A DNA stretch of 64,000 nt from RDYJ01 sp034931405 (lineage in GTDB: Bacteria; Cyanobacteriota; Cyanobacteriia; Cyanobacteriales; Nostocaceae): positions 121,441 through 185,440 of the forward strand of contig NZ_JAYGHA010000007.1 in NCBI RefSeq assembly GCF_034931405.1, in the 5' to 3' direction. The translations under genes and the position numbers were made by a program. The notes below the pieces were generated by a model. It did not search any database. It was not told the DNA's origin and saw nothing but the letters and a program-made list of their open reading frames with translations. Numbering within the stretch: position 1 is the first letter of the stretch; each line of letters starts with the position of its first letter. Below are positions 43,176 through 52,221 of the stretch, in pieces.

Positions 43176-44765
43176 ATGAATAACCCCCATCAACAACTAC
43201 TCCAACAAATAGACTTAATGCTTCGCGCCCGCTATCCCCTACTATATATAGTCGGAGTCGAAGAAGAACCAATAGAACAAGTCCTCCAACAACTCACCCA
43301 AATATCCCAGACACCACGACAACTATTATTATGGGATATCGTCACCGGTTGGGATGACAACGGAACTGATAAAGGTTCAGTCATGGGTGCATTATCAAGA
43401 ATTACCAAAACCCCAGAAAATACAACCACAATATTTGTATTGCGAGACATACATTTTATCCTCAAAAACCCCGAAACAGAAAAAAATGCTCCCGTAATTC
43501 GGGCTATCAAAAACCTCACCCGTCAACTCAAACGCACACGCCAAACCCTCATCCTCACCAGTCATACATTAACTATTCCTCCAGAACTACAAGAAGAAGT
43601 TACAGTTATTGATTTTCCCTTACCCAACATCCAAGAAATAGATTATTTAATTCATCAATTAATAGTCCCCGAAAAACTTAACTTAAATGGACTAGGAAAA
43701 GAACAATTAATCAAAGCCTGTCAAGGATTAAGTCGCGCCAGAATTAGAAGAGTTTTAGCCGCCGCTTTAGCAGCAAAAGGACAAGTCAACGAATCAGATA
43801 TTGATAGAGTATTAGAAGAGAAAAAACAAGCAGTTAGACAAACCGGAATCTTAGAATTTTACACCGCCAATGAATCATTAAAAAACGTCGGTGGTTTAGA
43901 AAATCTCAAACAGTGGGTGCGAATGCGTCAAGATGCTTTTACCGAAGAAGCACGACGTTATGGAATACCCAACCCCAAAGGCGTTTTATTAGTAGGAATC
44001 CAAGGAACAGGAAAATCATTATCAGCCAAAACTATCGCCCATGAATGGCGTTTACCATTGTTACGTTTAGACGTGGGCAGATTATTTGGGGGCATAGTCG
44101 GAGAAAGTGAAAATCGCATTCGCCAAATGATTCAATTAGCAGAAGCAATATCACCCTGTGTATTATGGATGGATGAAATAGATAAAGCATTTGGTAATAT
44201 TAATAGTGGTACAGATGGTGACTCTGGCACATCGCGCCGGGTATTTGGTACACTAATTACCTGGATGCAAGAAAAAACCAGTCCGGTGTTTATGGTGGCT
44301 ACTGCTAATAATGTGCAAATATTACCAGCCGAGTTATTAAGAAAAGGGCGATTTGATGAAATATTCTTTTTAAATTTACCCACAGAAAAAGAACGCCATG
44401 ATATTTTTAAAGTCCACTTGCAAAAAATCCGTCCTTCCCGATTGCGCGAATTTGATTTACAAAGACTCGCCAAAAATAGCGAAAACTTTAGCGGTGCAGA
44501 AATTCAACAAGTAATTATTGATGGAATGCACCGCGCTTTTGGTAGTTTAATCGCCGGAAATAGGCGGGATTTTCACACAGAAGATATTTTAGCGGCGGTA
44601 TCGGAAACTGTTCCTTTAGCGGCTATTGCTAAGGAACAAATTACCAGTTTAAAACGCTGGGCTGCCGAAGCTGGCGCAAGAACGGCTTCTATTGATACAC
44701 TGTTAATTGAGGAGTTAAAGGTTTATTCTCAGCAGCAAGGTTTGGGTCCTTTGGAGGTGGATTAA
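43176..44765 (+). CDS. ycf46: Ycf46-type AAA ATPase
   Basis: The 529-residue protein matches Ycf46, an AAA+ ATPase conserved in cyanobacteria and red-lineage plastids and linked to regulation of CO2 uptake. The N-terminal half is a degenerate P-loop region (DLMLRARYPLLYIVGVEEE, LLLWDIVTGW); the second half is an active AAA module with Walker A GIQGTGKSLSAKT, Walker B VLWMDEIDKAFG, sensor 1 VATANNVQ and the arginine finger region LLRKGRFDEIF. It starts a same-strand group with DUF1257, DUF2997, a GrpE-like protein and an Hsp70, suggesting joint work in protein remodelling. Confidence 0.9.
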   Translation: MNNPHQQLLQQIDLMLRARYPLLYIVGVEEEPIEQVLQQLTQISQTPRQLLLWDIVTGWDDNGTDKGSVMGALSRITKTPENTTTIFVLRDIHFILKNPETEKNAPVIRAIKNLTRQLKRTRQTLILTSHTLTIPPELQEEVTVIDFPLPNIQEIDYLIHQLIVPEKLNLNGLGKEQLIKACQGLSRARIRRVLAAALAAKGQVNESDIDRVLEEKKQAVRQTGILEFYTANESLKNVGGLENLKQWVRMRQDAFTEEARRYGIPNPKGVLLVGIQGTGKSLSAKTIAHEWRLPLLRLDVGRLFGGIVGESENRIRQMIQLAEAISPCVLWMDEIDKAFGNINSGTDGDSGTSRRVFGTLITWMQEKTSPVFMVATANNVQILPAELLRKGRFDEIFFLNLPTEKERHDIFKVHLQKIRPSRLREFDLQRLAKNSENFSGAEIQQVIIDGMHRAFGSLIAGNRRDFHTEDILAAVSETVPLAAIAKEQITSLKRWAAEAGARTASIDTLLIEELKVYSQQQGLGPLEVD

Positions 44766-44779
44766 ATAATAACAGAAAA

Positions 44780-45055
44780 ACGAACCGCAGAGGCGCAGAG
44801 GACGCGGAGAAAGATTTTAGCTGTAGGGTGCGTCAGATATCAAAAATTTGTTTATTTATGTTATTTATTCTGTCTGACGCACCCTACTAATTAAAATGAA
44901 CCAGGAAGACACGAAGGAAACAGGGGGAAACTGTAGGGTGCGTCAGATATCAAAAATTTGTTTATTTATGTTATTTATTCTGTCTGACGCACCCTACTAA
45001 TTTAGTATAAGCCTCTCTCCTCTTAGGGGAGAGGTTTGGAGAGGGGTCAAAAATA
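44780..45055. repeat. Repeat cluster including a 72-bp duplication
   Basis: A CGAACCGCAGAGGCGCAGAG arm is followed by two identical 72-base copies (44821-44892 and 44931-45002), each an inverted repeat with TAGGGTGCGTCAGA and TCTGACGCACCCTA arms. Then CCTCTCTCCTC and GAGGAGAGG-like arms form a last hairpin near 45012-45035. No gene lies in this 310-base gap. Confidence 0.9.
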
Positions 45056-45074
45056 TATAAGGAGTTGATTTTTT

Positions 45075-45449
45075 ATGTCTCATTTTACAACTATTAAGGT
45101 GCAAATTAAAAATGGTGATGTTCTCCATCAAATATTGCAGGAGTTGGGTTATCAAGTTGAGTTAAATTCTCAAGTTCGGGGTTATATGGGTGATAAAACT
45201 CATGCTGAATATGTGATTAAGCAATCTAATGGTTATGATTTAGGTTTTCGTAAAAATGGAGAAAATTATGAATTAGTGGCAGATTTTTGGGGTGCGAAAA
45301 TTAATCAACAGGAATTTATTAATAATATTAGTCAAAAATACGCCCATAAAACTTTGATGGAAACAATTCAAACTGAGGGTTTTAATGTGGAGGAAGAGGA
45401 AGTTCTAGCAGATGGTACGGTGCGGGTTTTAGTTGGTAGATGGGTTTAG
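45075..45449 (+). CDS. ycf35: Ycf35/DUF1257 family protein
   Basis: A 124-residue DUF1257 protein. It begins MSHFTTIKVQIKNGDVLHQILQELGY, with YVIKQSNGYDLGFRKNGENYELVADFWG in the middle and VEEEEVLADGTVRVLVGRWV at the end. The family is plastid Ycf35 and cyanobacterial relatives, of unknown function, and commonly lies beside Ycf46. AGGAG lies about ten bases before the ATG. The position strongly suggests cotranscription with its neighbours despite the repeat cluster upstream. Confidence 0.87.
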   Translation: MSHFTTIKVQIKNGDVLHQILQELGYQVELNSQVRGYMGDKTHAEYVIKQSNGYDLGFRKNGENYELVADFWGAKINQQEFINNISQKYAHKTLMETIQTEGFNVEEEEVLADGTVRVLVGRWV

Positions 45450-45542
45450 AGAATATTAGATTTAGTCCACGCAGGTGGACTTTGTTTGTGTAGCCGCGAA
45501 TTCCATTCGCCCGGATTTATTTATTAAAAAGGAAAAATAATT

Positions 45543-45755
45543 ATGGCTGAATATCAAAAGGTTGAATATCGCATTGGTAAAGATGGTAAAATAGTGGAAC
45601 GGGTTTTAAATGTCAGCGGTTCTAGTTGTGTAGAAACAACAAAAGGGTTAGAAAAATCCTTGGGAGAAATAGAATCTCAGGAATTATTACCCGAATATTA
45701 TCAAGATGATGAGTTAATTACAACTTCAGAAAATCAATCTTTACAACAACAATAA
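45543..45755 (+). CDS. DUF2997 family small protein
   Basis: A 70-residue protein whose first half (YQKVEYRIGKDGKIVERVLNVSGSSCVETTKGLEKSLG) is the DUF2997 pattern: a beta-hairpin with GKDGKI, a conserved Cys and a helix. The acidic C-terminus (EIESQELLPEYYQDDEL) varies among homologues. Members are found next to DUF1257 genes, as here. No activity is known. Confidence 0.82.
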   Translation: MAEYQKVEYRIGKDGKIVERVLNVSGSSCVETTKGLEKSLGEIESQELLPEYYQDDELITTSENQSLQQQ

Positions 45756-45759
45756 ACTA

Positions 45760-45790
45760 TATCCCCGACTTCTTTAAGAAGTCGGGGATA
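45760..45790. repeat. ATCCCCGACTTCT palindrome abutting a start codon
   Basis: TATCCCCGACTTCTT and AAGAAGTCGGGGATA pair almost end to end. The last A is the first base of the next gene's ATG. The hairpin would cover the ribosome binding region of that gene. Confidence 0.85.
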
Positions 45791-46365
45791 TGAACACCAA
45801 CTACATGAATAACATGATAGAACAAATTAATCATATCGGTTTTGCTGTAATTCTCGTATTCATCGTTTACATCATTCTGCGGATATTATTCCCAGCAAAT
45901 AATCAAGACATCTCTATTGATAATCAACCTGTTACTTCTCCAGACACAGAACAGAAAATTAAAGATTTAGAAAGTCAATCTCAACGACTGCGAGAAGAAC
46001 TAAAACAACAATCTCAACAATTACAAGATGATTTTCAACATGAAACTTTTACCCAATTACAAACTTTACTCAGCAATTATCCCACAGTCAAAAAAATGGC
46101 TTTAGCTAAACCAGACTTACCCGCTAAAAACCTGGTTTCTCTATTTGTATCATTAGATAATCTAATTACCAGTTGGGGTTATACTGTCATTGGGGAAACT
46201 TGGGAACAGGTTAATTATAATCCCCAATTACATCAAGCTGATAGTGATGATATTCAAGAAGGGGAATTAGTATATATTCGTTTTATTGGTTATAAAAATG
46301 GTGATGAAATTATCTATCCGGCTAAAGTTAGTCGTACTCTTTCAGCAGGATTTGATAATAAATAA
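45790..46365 (+). CDS. Membrane-anchored GrpE-like protein
   Basis: The 191-residue protein has one membrane segment near the N-terminus (HIGFAVILVFIVYIILRILF, about 15-34), a coiled-coil (KIKDLESQSQRLREELKQQSQQLQDDF, about 57-85) and a GrpE-like C-terminal region (LVSLFVSLDNLITSWGYTVIGETWEQVNYNPQLHQ ending GELVYIRFIGYKNGDEIIYPAKVS). GrpE is the nucleotide exchange factor for DnaK; this version would act at a membrane on the adjacent Hsp70. The ATG at 45790 abuts a palindrome and lacks a clear ribosome binding site; ATGs at 45805 and 45814 are alternatives. Confidence 0.75.
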   Translation: MNTNYMNNMIEQINHIGFAVILVFIVYIILRILFPANNQDISIDNQPVTSPDTEQKIKDLESQSQRLREELKQQSQQLQDDFQHETFTQLQTLLSNYPTVKKMALAKPDLPAKNLVSLFVSLDNLITSWGYTVIGETWEQVNYNPQLHQADSDDIQEGELVYIRFIGYKNGDEIIYPAKVSRTLSAGFDNK

Positions 46366-46373
46366 TAATTAAT

Positions 46374-46402
46374 GTTGGGTTTCATCCTTCAACCCAACCT
46401 AC
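46374..46402. repeat. GTTGGGTT/AACCCAAC hairpin
   Basis: GTTGGGTT and AACCCAAC form an eight-base-pair stem around TCATCCTTC. It lies in the 56-base gap between the GrpE-like gene and the Hsp70 gene. Confidence 0.8.
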
Positions 46403-46421
46403 TATTAATGATTAATAAATT

Positions 46422-48008
46422 ATGACGACTATCGCCATTGATTTTGGTACAAGTAATACCGTAATTAGTATTTTAGAACCTGATACTCAACAACCTAAAA
46501 GTTTACGTTTTCCTAATTTATCCCGTGTATTTGTGGGTGTGACTTCTCAAGGTGAAAGAGTAGATTTTCCGGTTATTCCTAGTTTAATGTTTATTAAATC
46601 AGGTAATAATATTATATTAGGTGAAGGTGTTCGTAGTCAAAGATTAGGACTTTCTCAAAGTTATCCTCCTGAAAGGTTATTTAAAAAGTTTAAACGTGAT
46701 TTAGCTGGAGATTATCAACCACCAGCAATCCAAATTGATGGTATAAATTATCATGCTGTCTCTATTTCTGAGTTATTTATCCAAACTATTTGGACAGAAA
46801 TTAAAAAGCAGAATATCCAACCTAGTCATTTAATTTTTACTGTTCCAGTTGGTGCTTTTGAACGTTATTTAGATTGGTTTCGAGATTTAGGTCAAAAATT
46901 AAATGTTCCTCAAGTTTCCATTGTTGACGAATCTACAGCAGCAGCTTTAGGATATGCTGTAAAAAGTCCGGGTAAGTTAATTTTAGTGGTTGATTTTGGT
47001 GGAGGAACTCTTGATTTAAGTTTAGTGAAAACTGTGACAACTTCTGATGAAAATAATAGTTTACGTGCTGAGGTTTTAGCTAAATCAGAAGCTTATGTAG
47101 GTGGTGAAGATATTGATGTTTGGATAGTTGATGATTATTTACGTTCTCAAAAATTAACACCAGAACAATTCGGAAAAATTAGTTATCAGAATTTATTAGA
47201 AATTGCTGAACGTTTAAAAATTCAATTATCAAAAAATCAATCTGTGGCTGAAAGTTGGTTTGATGATGAATCATTTATGTCTTATGAATTAAAAATCAAT
47301 CGTGAAAAATTAGAAGAAATTTTAGAATATCGTCAATTTTTACAACAGTTACGAGATGCTTTAGATGAAGTTTTAACTTTTGCATTGCAAAAAGGTATTT
47401 CTAAAAATGATATTGAACAAGTTTTATTAGTGGGAGGAAGTTGTTTAATTCCCGCAGTTCAACAATTAATAATTTCTTATTTTGGTAAAACTAAAGTTAG
47501 ATTAAATAAACCTTTTGACGCAGTTTGTCATGGTGCATTAGCAATTACACAGATTACCGAAATAGATGATTTTTTGCGTCATAGTTATGCAATTAGATTA
47601 TGGGAAAGTTATAGCAAAAGTTATGTTTATCATCGGCTATTTACCAAAGGTGAAAAATATCCTTGTCAACGTCAAGAATGGTTAAATCTGCAAGTTGCAA
47701 ATAATGGACAAAGGGAGATTCGTTTAGACATTGGTGAATTAGGTGATATGACACAAACGGAAATTGCGTTTGATGCTTTGGGAAGAATGACTTCCAGCAC
47801 TCTTCAACATCAAGAAAGTTACCGTTCCCTAGATAATCAAAATCAACAGGTTTGTGTGGCAAAAATTAACCCACCAGGTGAAGCAGGAATTGATAGAATA
47901 TCTGTGTTATTTGAGGTAGATTCTCGACGGACTTTATTAGCAACTGTGAAAGATTTATTGACGGGAGAGATGTTAGTTAATAGAGGTGAAATTTATAAGT
48001 TAAATTGA
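46422..48008 (+). CDS. Divergent Hsp70 family protein
   Basis: A 528-residue Hsp70/actin-fold ATPase. Phosphate-1 loop IAIDFGTSNTVISIL, phosphate-2 VVDFGGGTLDLSL, the connect and adenosine motifs DESTAAALGYAV and QVLLVGGSCLIPAVQQLI are present. The substrate-binding part is short (about 140 residues, beta-rich, from SKSYVYHRLFTKGEKYPCQRQEW), with no helical lid or EEVD-type tail, so it is not the housekeeping DnaK. A GrpE-like partner is encoded just upstream and no DnaJ is near. It likely works with the Ycf46 AAA protein on unknown clients. Confidence 0.87.
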   Translation: MTTIAIDFGTSNTVISILEPDTQQPKSLRFPNLSRVFVGVTSQGERVDFPVIPSLMFIKSGNNIILGEGVRSQRLGLSQSYPPERLFKKFKRDLAGDYQPPAIQIDGINYHAVSISELFIQTIWTEIKKQNIQPSHLIFTVPVGAFERYLDWFRDLGQKLNVPQVSIVDESTAAALGYAVKSPGKLILVVDFGGGTLDLSLVKTVTTSDENNSLRAEVLAKSEAYVGGEDIDVWIVDDYLRSQKLTPEQFGKISYQNLLEIAERLKIQLSKNQSVAESWFDDESFMSYELKINREKLEEILEYRQFLQQLRDALDEVLTFALQKGISKNDIEQVLLVGGSCLIPAVQQLIISYFGKTKVRLNKPFDAVCHGALAITQITEIDDFLRHSYAIRLWESYSKSYVYHRLFTKGEKYPCQRQEWLNLQVANNGQREIRLDIGELGDMTQTEIAFDALGRMTSSTLQHQESYRSLDNQNQQVCVAKINPPGEAGIDRISVLFEVDSRRTLLATVKDLLTGEMLVNRGEIYKLN

Positions 48009-48125
48009 AATAATAACCATAAAAAACGAACCAAAAAATCAACTATATTCGCCAATCAAACAACCTCTTATAATCAATCCTCGGTTTTTACCTTCCTTCC
48101 AGTAAATATTATTAATCCTGACTCC

Positions 48126-49016
48126 TTACCGAAATTCTAAAATATGTTGGGCTGTTATTTCTGCTTGTTCCAAGTGGGGAATATGTCCAGAATCTCTAAT
48201 CCAGATTAACCAACTTTGGGGAATTGCTTTTTTAAACTTTGCAGCATCCCCAGTTCCTAGAATTCTGTCATTATCACCCCATAAAATCAGCGTTGACTGT
48301 GCAATTGCTCCCAGTTGCTGAAATTTAAAAGCACCATAACCACCACTTTTAGTAAAAGCAATCAATGCTTGTTTCCAATTAGGCATTTTTAGGTGTAAAT
48401 CCCCACAACATAAAGCGTCCCTGGAAATGAGAGCAGGATTTTTATAAGCATTGCGACAAATGCGATCGCGTACTTTAGGATTGCGTAAAAACTCAGCTGC
48501 TAAAGAATATAACGGAGCAACCATTAATTTACTCAAAGATGAACCACCCTTTAACCCAGCACTATCAATTAATACTAGTTTCTGCACTACTTCCGGGTAA
48601 GTCAAGGTAAAATCAATAGCCGCAGCGCCTCCCATAGAAGCACCCACCAAAATCACAGGTTGGTTAATCAGGGTTTTCCAGAAATAATATAGATGAGTTT
48701 TAATAGCTACCGGACTATAAGCAATATCCGAGAGTCTATCTGTAAAACCAAAACCCAGTAAATCTACTGCCCAAGTTTCATTATTTTCAGCCAGCAGCGG
48801 TAAAAGCCGCCGAAACTCTAAAATCGAACTATCAAAACCATGAACTAACAGAATGGGTGTACCACCACTACCTTGATGTAAGTAAGTAGTGTTAATTGAT
48901 TCAGGACTTAAAGGAGTAGAAATAGCTTGACTTTGGATACTTTGAGCCAAGGCGATAGACGTGGGTTCTGTCAGCTGCTCAACCGCAGCGGGTAAAAAAC
49001 TTGGAAACATAAACAT
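48126..49016 (-). CDS. Alpha/beta hydrolase
   Basis: A 296-residue alpha/beta hydrolase with LLVHGFDSSILEFRRLLPLL, DLLGFGFTDR, the nucleophile elbow GASMGGAAAIDF (Ser), an acid in LWGDNDRILG and the histidine in RDSGHIPHLEQ. It resembles MhpC-type C-C hydrolases, lipases and haloperoxidase-like enzymes; the substrate is not clear. The N-terminal 40 residues are a variable extension without an obvious signal peptide. Two ATGs two codons apart are possible starts. It is transcribed alone, opposite to ccmK3. Confidence 0.82.
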   Translation of the reverse strand: MFMFPSFLPAAVEQLTEPTSIALAQSIQSQAISTPLSPESINTTYLHQGSGGTPILLVHGFDSSILEFRRLLPLLAENNETWAVDLLGFGFTDRLSDIAYSPVAIKTHLYYFWKTLINQPVILVGASMGGAAAIDFTLTYPEVVQKLVLIDSAGLKGGSSLSKLMVAPLYSLAAEFLRNPKVRDRICRNAYKNPALISRDALCCGDLHLKMPNWKQALIAFTKSGGYGAFKFQQLGAIAQSTLILWGDNDRILGTGDAAKFKKAIPQSWLIWIRDSGHIPHLEQAEITAQHILEFR

Positions 49017-49137
49017 CAGTTTACATCATCTTCACTGCTGACTACTGACAAAAAGAAAATTTTCCCAAATGGAAAAATGGGTACAAAAGCCTCGTACAAT
49101 AAATATCACTTATCCCGGATTTCAGGAGAGTTAAGCC

Positions 49138-49449
49138 ATGCCAATGGCGGTTGGCGTAATTGAAACTTTAGGTTTTCCCTGTGTACTAGCAGCAGCAGAT
49201 GCGATGGTTAAATCGGCCTCTGTCACAATCGTATATTATGGCATTGCTGAAAGCGGACGCTTGTTAGTTGCTGTTCGGGGTCATGTTTCGGAAGTGCAAA
49301 GAGCAGTTGAAGCGGGAATCTATTCTGGAGAGGAAGTGTATGGTGGTCAAGTTATCACTCATTATATAGTTCCTAATCCCCCGGAAAATGTGGAAACGAT
49401 TCTCCCCATCCACTTCACCTCCAAATCTGAGCCTTTCCGTATTTTCTAG
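49138..49449 (+). CDS. ccmK3: Carboxysome shell protein CcmK3
   Basis: A 103-residue single bacterial-microcompartment domain: AVGVIETLGFPCVLAAADAMVKSASVTIVYYG, then SGRLLVAVRGHVSEVQRAVEAG and the C-terminal YIVPNPPENVETILPIHF. The pore segment IAESGR differs from the KIGSGR-type pore of CcmK1/2 and fits CcmK3, which forms mixed hexamers with CcmK4. AGGAG lies nine bases before the ATG. It is followed by ccmK4, the usual satellite pair separate from the main ccm operon. Confidence 0.9.
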   Translation: MPMAVGVIETLGFPCVLAAADAMVKSASVTIVYYGIAESGRLLVAVRGHVSEVQRAVEAGIYSGEEVYGGQVITHYIVPNPPENVETILPIHFTSKSEPFRIF

Positions 49450-49531
49450 GCAAGTTTGCTATCAAAGTTAGCAGCACAGCTTTGTCAAATTAACTTGTAG
49501 CAGATAATTTTATTCATAAAGGAGATTGATA

Positions 49532-49882
49532 ATGTCACTACAGGCAGTTGGATCATTAGAAACAAAGGGTTTTCCCGCAGTCTTAGCAGCAGCAGACGCG
49601 ATGGTAAAAGCTGGACGAGTTACCCTGGTAGGTTACATCAGAGTTGGTAGCGCCCGGTTTACAGTTAATATTCGTGGTGATGTTTCTGAAGTCAAGGCGG
49701 CTATGGCTGCTGGGGTGGACGCAGTAGAAAACGTTTACGGTGGTACTTTAGAATCTTGGGTGATTATTCCCCGTCCCCATGAAAACGTTGAAGCTGTTCT
49801 TCCCATCGCTTACACAGAAGAAGTCCAGCAATATCGTGACTCCGTAGAAAATCCCATCATCAGATCAGGCAACAGCAGATAA
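49532..49882 (+). CDS. ccmK4: Carboxysome shell protein CcmK4
   Basis: A 116-residue bacterial-microcompartment protein: QAVGSLETKGFPAVLAAADAMVKAGRVTLVGYIRVGSARFTVNIRGDVSEVKAAMAAGVDAVENVYGG, then VIIPRPHENVEAVLPIAY and a short tail. The pore region RVGSARF fits CcmK4. The ATG at 49532 has AAGGAG eight bases upstream; a TTG at 49526 is rejected. It lies 80 bases after ccmK3 in the same direction, so the pair is probably one transcript and sets shell permeability to metabolites. Confidence 0.92.
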   Translation: MSLQAVGSLETKGFPAVLAAADAMVKAGRVTLVGYIRVGSARFTVNIRGDVSEVKAAMAAGVDAVENVYGGTLESWVIIPRPHENVEAVLPIAYTEEVQQYRDSVENPIIRSGNSR

Positions 49883-49911
49883 ATTTAGCTCTGAAGAAAC
49901 ACAGGTGATTG

Positions 49912-49985
49912 AGTCAGTTATCAGTTATCAGTTATCACAGTTTACTGTTCACTGTTTACTGCCTCCTGCCTTCTGCCTTCTGACA
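49912..49985. repeat. Heptamer tandem repeats after ccmK4
   Basis: CAGTTAT occurs about three times, followed by TTACTGT-like and CTGCCTT units, again with period seven. It marks the beginning of an 830-base gene-free stretch up to the HetZ-like gene; apart from the mobile element at 50187-50330 I see nothing else recognisable there. Confidence 0.8.
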
Positions 49986-50186
49986 CTAATTTGATAATTG
50001 CCAAAGCCAGAAAGAATTACTTAAAATCCGTGATCACAGTCACAGTAGTCATACAGCCAATTTATAGTAATATTCTGAATGTTGAATTATTTAGGAGTCC
50101 TTTGCTTTCACTACAGTAGATCCTACTGTTTGTAGAGACATTAACATTAATCTTTTGAATTCAAAAATATTGCTAATCTAAAACAG

Positions 50187-50330
50187 GACTTACGCAACTG
50201 GCACATTGGTAGGGTGCGTCAGACTGCATAAATCCGNNNNNNNNNNNNNNNNNNNNNNNNNCAAATCAACAGATTGTTGATATCTGACGCACCCTAAAAC
50301 AGATTTTTGGTGTGACACGCAGCTTTAGTC
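50187..50330. mobile_element. MITE-like element, copy with assembly gap
   Basis: Left end GACTTACGCAACTGGCACAT, inner arms AGGGTGCGTCAGA and TCTGACGCACCCT, and a decayed right end (GTGACACGCAGCTTTAGTCC). It is the reverse complement of the element at 58689-58807 and contains 25 N at its centre (50237-50261). The intact copy has only about one or two bases at that point, so the gap may not be real length. Confidence 0.75.
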
Positions 50331-50731
50331 CTATAAAAGATTAGTTTTCACGTTTGCTCATGGGAAATGATTGTAATTTTCTGTATATGAATATCATCGT
50401 TACTTTTATGAATGGCGTGTAAATTGCCAAGCTACTTGACTTTTCTGATTGTCTAATAGATATCAAGACTTGTAAAGAAGTTTAATCAAAAATAACTACA
50501 GAAAGTTGAAACCTACACAGGTAAATATCCGTCAAAAATAGTGATTAATCATTTTTACCTTGGGAAGATTAGAAAAACAAAATACCTAAACTAAAAATTT
50601 CAGGATTATTTTTAGGGCAGTAAAACTCAATAAAAAATCAATACAGAAATTTTTTAATAGGTAGTTTGAGTATTTTGAGAACAGGGGCAGCTACTAACTA
50701 GTTAATAATTTAAGTGGGTATGGGGGTTGTG

Positions 50732-51907
50732 ATGCAAACTTTAAATCAGAGTTTCGAGGAGCGCAATCTCACTATGGAAACAAATGCGGCAAACCTAGAG
50801 CAATATTGGCAAAAGAAACTCGCTGCTGATTGTCCAGAACAAAGTGAGGCTACTAGAAATAGTATTATTCTTTGGCTGTTGGGGGTGGACTTACAACGAT
50901 TTGAACTACTCACCCCTAAAGATTTGGGAATTGCTAAACAAGCAATGGAATATCGCTGGCGGATTTTACAGCAACGATATTTAGGAATAGGACGAGAACG
51001 TGCTTATCGCCACCTGATCAATCGCTTGGGAAGTGTGATGACACTCAGAAATAAAATTCAGACTTGGGTTTCTTTAAGTCGCGATCGCCAGCGCAGTGTC
51101 ATTGATGTATTACAAGAAGTCCTCCAAGAACTACTGCAAAGTGACTCCTATATGCAGCAGCAGATGTCTACTATTGCAGAATTGACCACTGATAAAAGAT
51201 TACGGGACACCTTGCTATTTGCCAGCCTAGAAGAGTATTGTTTGCGTCCAGTACGCAATCAACCTCTATTAGTATATCGCTTCGTCAACTACTTGCGACG
51301 CATTCAACGGGGTGGGCTAACACAAGTCCCAGCCAGTGATTTAATTAGACTGGTTTCCGATGAAGTTTTAGCAGAAGATACTGACAATCCACTCAATCTA
51401 GTAGATAGTCAGGCGATCGCTCAATATCAAGAAGCCCAAAAATTAGAAGAGCAACAATCACTACGTCAATCTGTACATCAAGAATTTGAACAATACTTAC
51501 TGCAAAATTTAGGACAACAGGCAGCAGACTGGCTGCAATTATATCTACAAGGCAAAACTCAAGAAGAAATTGCCAAAAAACTCAATAAGCCCATTAAGGA
51601 AGTATACCGACTGCGCGAAAAAATTAGCTACCATGCTATCCGTGTTTTTGCTATCAAAGGTCAACCCGAACTTGTAGACAGCTGGCTCTCAATTTCCTTG
51701 CAAGAACATAACTTTGGTTTAAAAGAAAACCAATGGCAACAACTTGAGGAAAAAGTAACTCCTCTAGGTAGGCAGATTCTCAACTTCAGGAGAGCAGGCC
51801 AATCCATAGAAGCGATCGCCCAAAATTTACAACTCAAAACTCATCAAGTGCTAGGTGAATGGACTAAAGTCTATCTTGCTGCCCAAACCTTAAGAACTCA
51901 AGATTAA
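50732..51907 (+). CDS. HetZ-related protein
   Basis: About 391 residues, all-helical. It resembles HetZ-related proteins of heterocyst-forming cyanobacteria: SEATRNSIILWLLGVDLQRFELLTPKDLGIAKQAMEYRWRILQQRYLGIGRERAYRHLINRLGS near the start, and two sigma-factor-like helix-turn-helix stretches, KTQEEIAKKLNKPIKEVYRLREKISYHAIR and QSIEAIAQNLQLKTHQVLGEW. HetZ controls early heterocyst commitment with HetR; this paralogue's role is unknown. GTG at 50714 and ATGs at 50720, 50732 and 50774 are possible starts; I chose 50732, which follows GGGGG. Confidence 0.6.
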   Translation: MQTLNQSFEERNLTMETNAANLEQYWQKKLAADCPEQSEATRNSIILWLLGVDLQRFELLTPKDLGIAKQAMEYRWRILQQRYLGIGRERAYRHLINRLGSVMTLRNKIQTWVSLSRDRQRSVIDVLQEVLQELLQSDSYMQQQMSTIAELTTDKRLRDTLLFASLEEYCLRPVRNQPLLVYRFVNYLRRIQRGGLTQVPASDLIRLVSDEVLAEDTDNPLNLVDSQAIAQYQEAQKLEEQQSLRQSVHQEFEQYLLQNLGQQAADWLQLYLQGKTQEEIAKKLNKPIKEVYRLREKISYHAIRVFAIKGQPELVDSWLSISLQEHNFGLKENQWQQLEEKVTPLGRQILNFRRAGQSIEAIAQNLQLKTHQVLGEWTKVYLAAQTLRTQD

Positions 51908-52221
51908 TAGCGAAAAACTCTGTTTTTAACCACAATACATAATTGTTATGTTGTAATTAAAGTATAGATATCTAGTCCGGTTAATTACTTAGCTTAACTT
52001 TGACCTGGTTTTTAATTGCTAGTTGCTGCTTATCTATCAACAATTAGTAATTAGCAGCCATCAAAGATATGATCAGTGTTAGCACGGTTATGATATTACT
52101 GCGGTTAAGAAGTTTTCTGAGTAAATTAAGCTACTAACGATAGCTTAAGTATTACCTCTGAAAAACTTAAAAATAACAAACAAAGTTTGACGCTGTTGAA
52201 TTAATTCCTTGTGAATATTTC

